Shown here: in pieces, positions 62,956 to 64,000 of the stretch | Numbering within the stretch: position 1 is the first letter of the stretch | How the letters are laid out: every line of letters starts with the position of its first letter | From: Bradyrhizobium sp. dw_411 | GTDB lineage: Bacteria > Pseudomonadota > Alphaproteobacteria > Rhizobiales > Xanthobacteraceae | Direction: 5' to 3' | NCBI RefSeq assembly: GCF_018449695.1 | Contig: NZ_JAAVUY010000006.1 | Coordinates: 62,001 to 126,000 of the forward strand | Length of the DNA: 64,000 nucleotides | Translations under genes and position numbers: made by a program | The notes under the pieces: model-generated | Database searches by the model: none | Told to the model about the DNA's origin: nothing | What the model saw: only the letters and a program-made list of their open reading frames with translations

Positions 62956-64000
62956 GGCCTGTCCGCGCCCTTTCGGTCGCTTCGGAAATCTATCCCATCA
63001 TCAAAACCGGTGGCCTTGCGGACGTAACCGGCGCTCTACCGATCGCTCTCAAGGCGGAAGGCATCGAAACCCGCACCCTGTTGCCGGGCTATCCGGCCGC
63101 CATCAGCGCGCTGGAAAAAGCCGAGCAGGTGCTGGCATGGCGGGATTTCTTTGGCGGACCGGCACGCCTGCTCAGTGGTTCCTGCGGTGCACTCGACTTG
63201 TTGGTGCTGGATGCGCCGCATCTGTTTGGGCGCCCGGGTAATCCCTATCTCTCGCCTGAGGGTGTCGACTGGCCGGATAACGGCCTGCGATTTGCGGCGC
63301 TGGCGGGCACGGCCGCCGACATCGGGCTCGGCGGCGTGCCGTCTTTCGTACCTGACGTGGTTCATGCGCACGACTGGCAGGCCGGCTTGACGCCCGCCTA
63401 TCTGCACTACAGCGGCCAGCCGCGTCCGGGCACGATTTTGACCGTCCACAACCTCGCCTTTCAGGGCCGCTTTCCGCAGCAAATGCTGCGCGAGATTGGC
63501 TTGCCGCCGGACTCTTTCACGATGGCTGGCGTCGAATATTATGGCGACATCGGCTTTCTGAAAGCCGGGCTTCAATTTGCCGATCGCATTACGACCGTCT
63601 CGCCGACCTACGCCGTCGAGATCCAGGGCGATGAAGGCGGCATGGGCCTCGGTGGCTTGCTGCGCGCACGTTCCGGCCAGCTCCAGGGCATTCTCAACGG
63701 GATCGATATCGACGTGTGGAATCCCGCTGCGGACGGCGACATTTCCAGTTCTTTCAGCCTGGATGATCCTGACGGTCGCCTTGCCAACAAGGTAGCTTTG
63801 CAGCGACGATTTGGCTTGCAACCCAACAACGAGGCCATTCTGCTCGGCGTGATCAGCCGCCTGTCCTGGCAAAAGGGACTGGATCTTCTGATCGAATGCA
63901 TTCCCGCCTTGCTGGATGAAGGGATGCAACTGGCCGTGCTCGGCAGTGGAGACGCCGAACTCGAGGATAAATTCCGGGCAGCCGCGAAAGCCAATGCCGG
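62952..64000 (+). CDS. glgA: Glycogen synthase, cut by the window edge
   Basis: ATG at 62952 overlaps the glgC stop (ATGA). 349 codons are visible. The N-terminal ADP-glucose-binding motif is [20 protein letters not shown] near residue 12. [20 protein letters not shown] near residue 135 and [20 protein letters not shown] near residue 163 are GT5 marks; [18 protein letters not shown] near residue 298 starts the second Rossmann domain. It extends the glucan chain. The C-terminus lies beyond the window. Confidence 0.95.
   Translation, partial: MRPVRALSVASEIYPIIKTGGLADVTGALPIALKAEGIETRTLLPGYPAAISALEKAEQVLAWRDFFGGPARLLSGSCGALDLLVLDAPHLFGRPGNPYLSPEGVDWPDNGLRFAALAGTAADIGLGGVPSFVPDVVHAHDWQAGLTPAYLHYSGQPRPGTILTVHNLAFQGRFPQQMLREIGLPPDSFTMAGVEYYGDIGFLKAGLQFADRITTVSPTYAVEIQGDEGGMGLGGLLRARSGQLQGILNGIDIDVWNPAADGDISSSFSLDDPDGRLANKVALQRRFGLQPNNEAILLGVISRLSWQKGLDLLIECIPALLDEGMQLAVLGSGDAELEDKFRAAAKANA

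Overview
The window comes from a GC-rich alphaproteobacterial chromosome, most likely Bradyrhizobium or a close relative (Nitrobacteraceae). The evidence is a CcrM-type GANTC methyltransferase with GANTC sites at its own start, an alphaproteobacterial GAAC-N7-GAAC LexA-type box, an Omp25/RopB-like barrel protein, a mutY / DUF721 / dsbA / smc neighbourhood, and many palindromic intergenic repeats of the rhizobial kind. No rRNA, tRNA or CRISPR array was seen. Assignments rest on reading motifs by eye, without database searches.

Left part (1-28 kb) is mainly core genome. It holds glyQ and glyS split by a DUF559 gene lying between 39-bp perfect inverted repeats, sppA, a TrmN6-like methyltransferase overlapping a DUF2007 gene, a polyprenyl diphosphate synthase, ispE, a large TPR protein, ETF-QO, an atypical uracil-DNA glycosylase, a GT39-like membrane protein, rnhB, and a PA0069-type radical SAM gene behind a LexA-type box. 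Next come a two-gene unit (a 642-aa protein of unknown function plus a dikinase lacking its PEP/pyruvate domain), a glycosyltransferase-like gene, a MarR-GNAT fusion behind a 42-bp palindrome, moaB, a zinc metallopeptidase, ccrM and a GST-like gene. About 1 kb after ccrM is filled with repeats.

Middle part (28-44.5 kb) is accessory. It has a secreted RTX-like protein with 13 unusual repeats behind an AT-rich promoter region, ThuA-like, DUF1330 and DUF1254 proteins, an outer-membrane barrel, two SMP-30/NHL-type proteins, a flavin monooxygenase and an RND efflux permease-adaptor pair. Several stretches of 270-650 bp hold no convincing gene.

Island (44.8-51.7 kb): a RidA-like gene, a ribose-type ABC importer (ATPase, permease, binding protein), a small RHH-like protein, a DUF1989 enzyme, an XRE-cupin regulator and a second RidA-like gene. 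It is bounded on the left by a 157-bp in-frame remnant of the mutY 3' end and on the right by intact mutY, so it looks like an inserted uptake/catabolism module. Just past mutY is a higBA pair whose toxin gene carries an internal deletion.

Right part (53-64 kb): DUF721/DciA-like, a DsbA-family thioredoxin, smc, Rsm22-like methyltransferase, a Bug-type binding protein with a maleate-isomerase-like protein that lacks both catalytic cysteines, and glgC-glgA (glgA cut by the window edge). The best candidates for undescribed biology are the split dikinase pair (18.0-21.6 kb), the mutY-flanked RidA/ABC/DUF1989 island, the LexA-type-controlled radical SAM gene and the repeat-bounded DUF559 gene inside glyQS.
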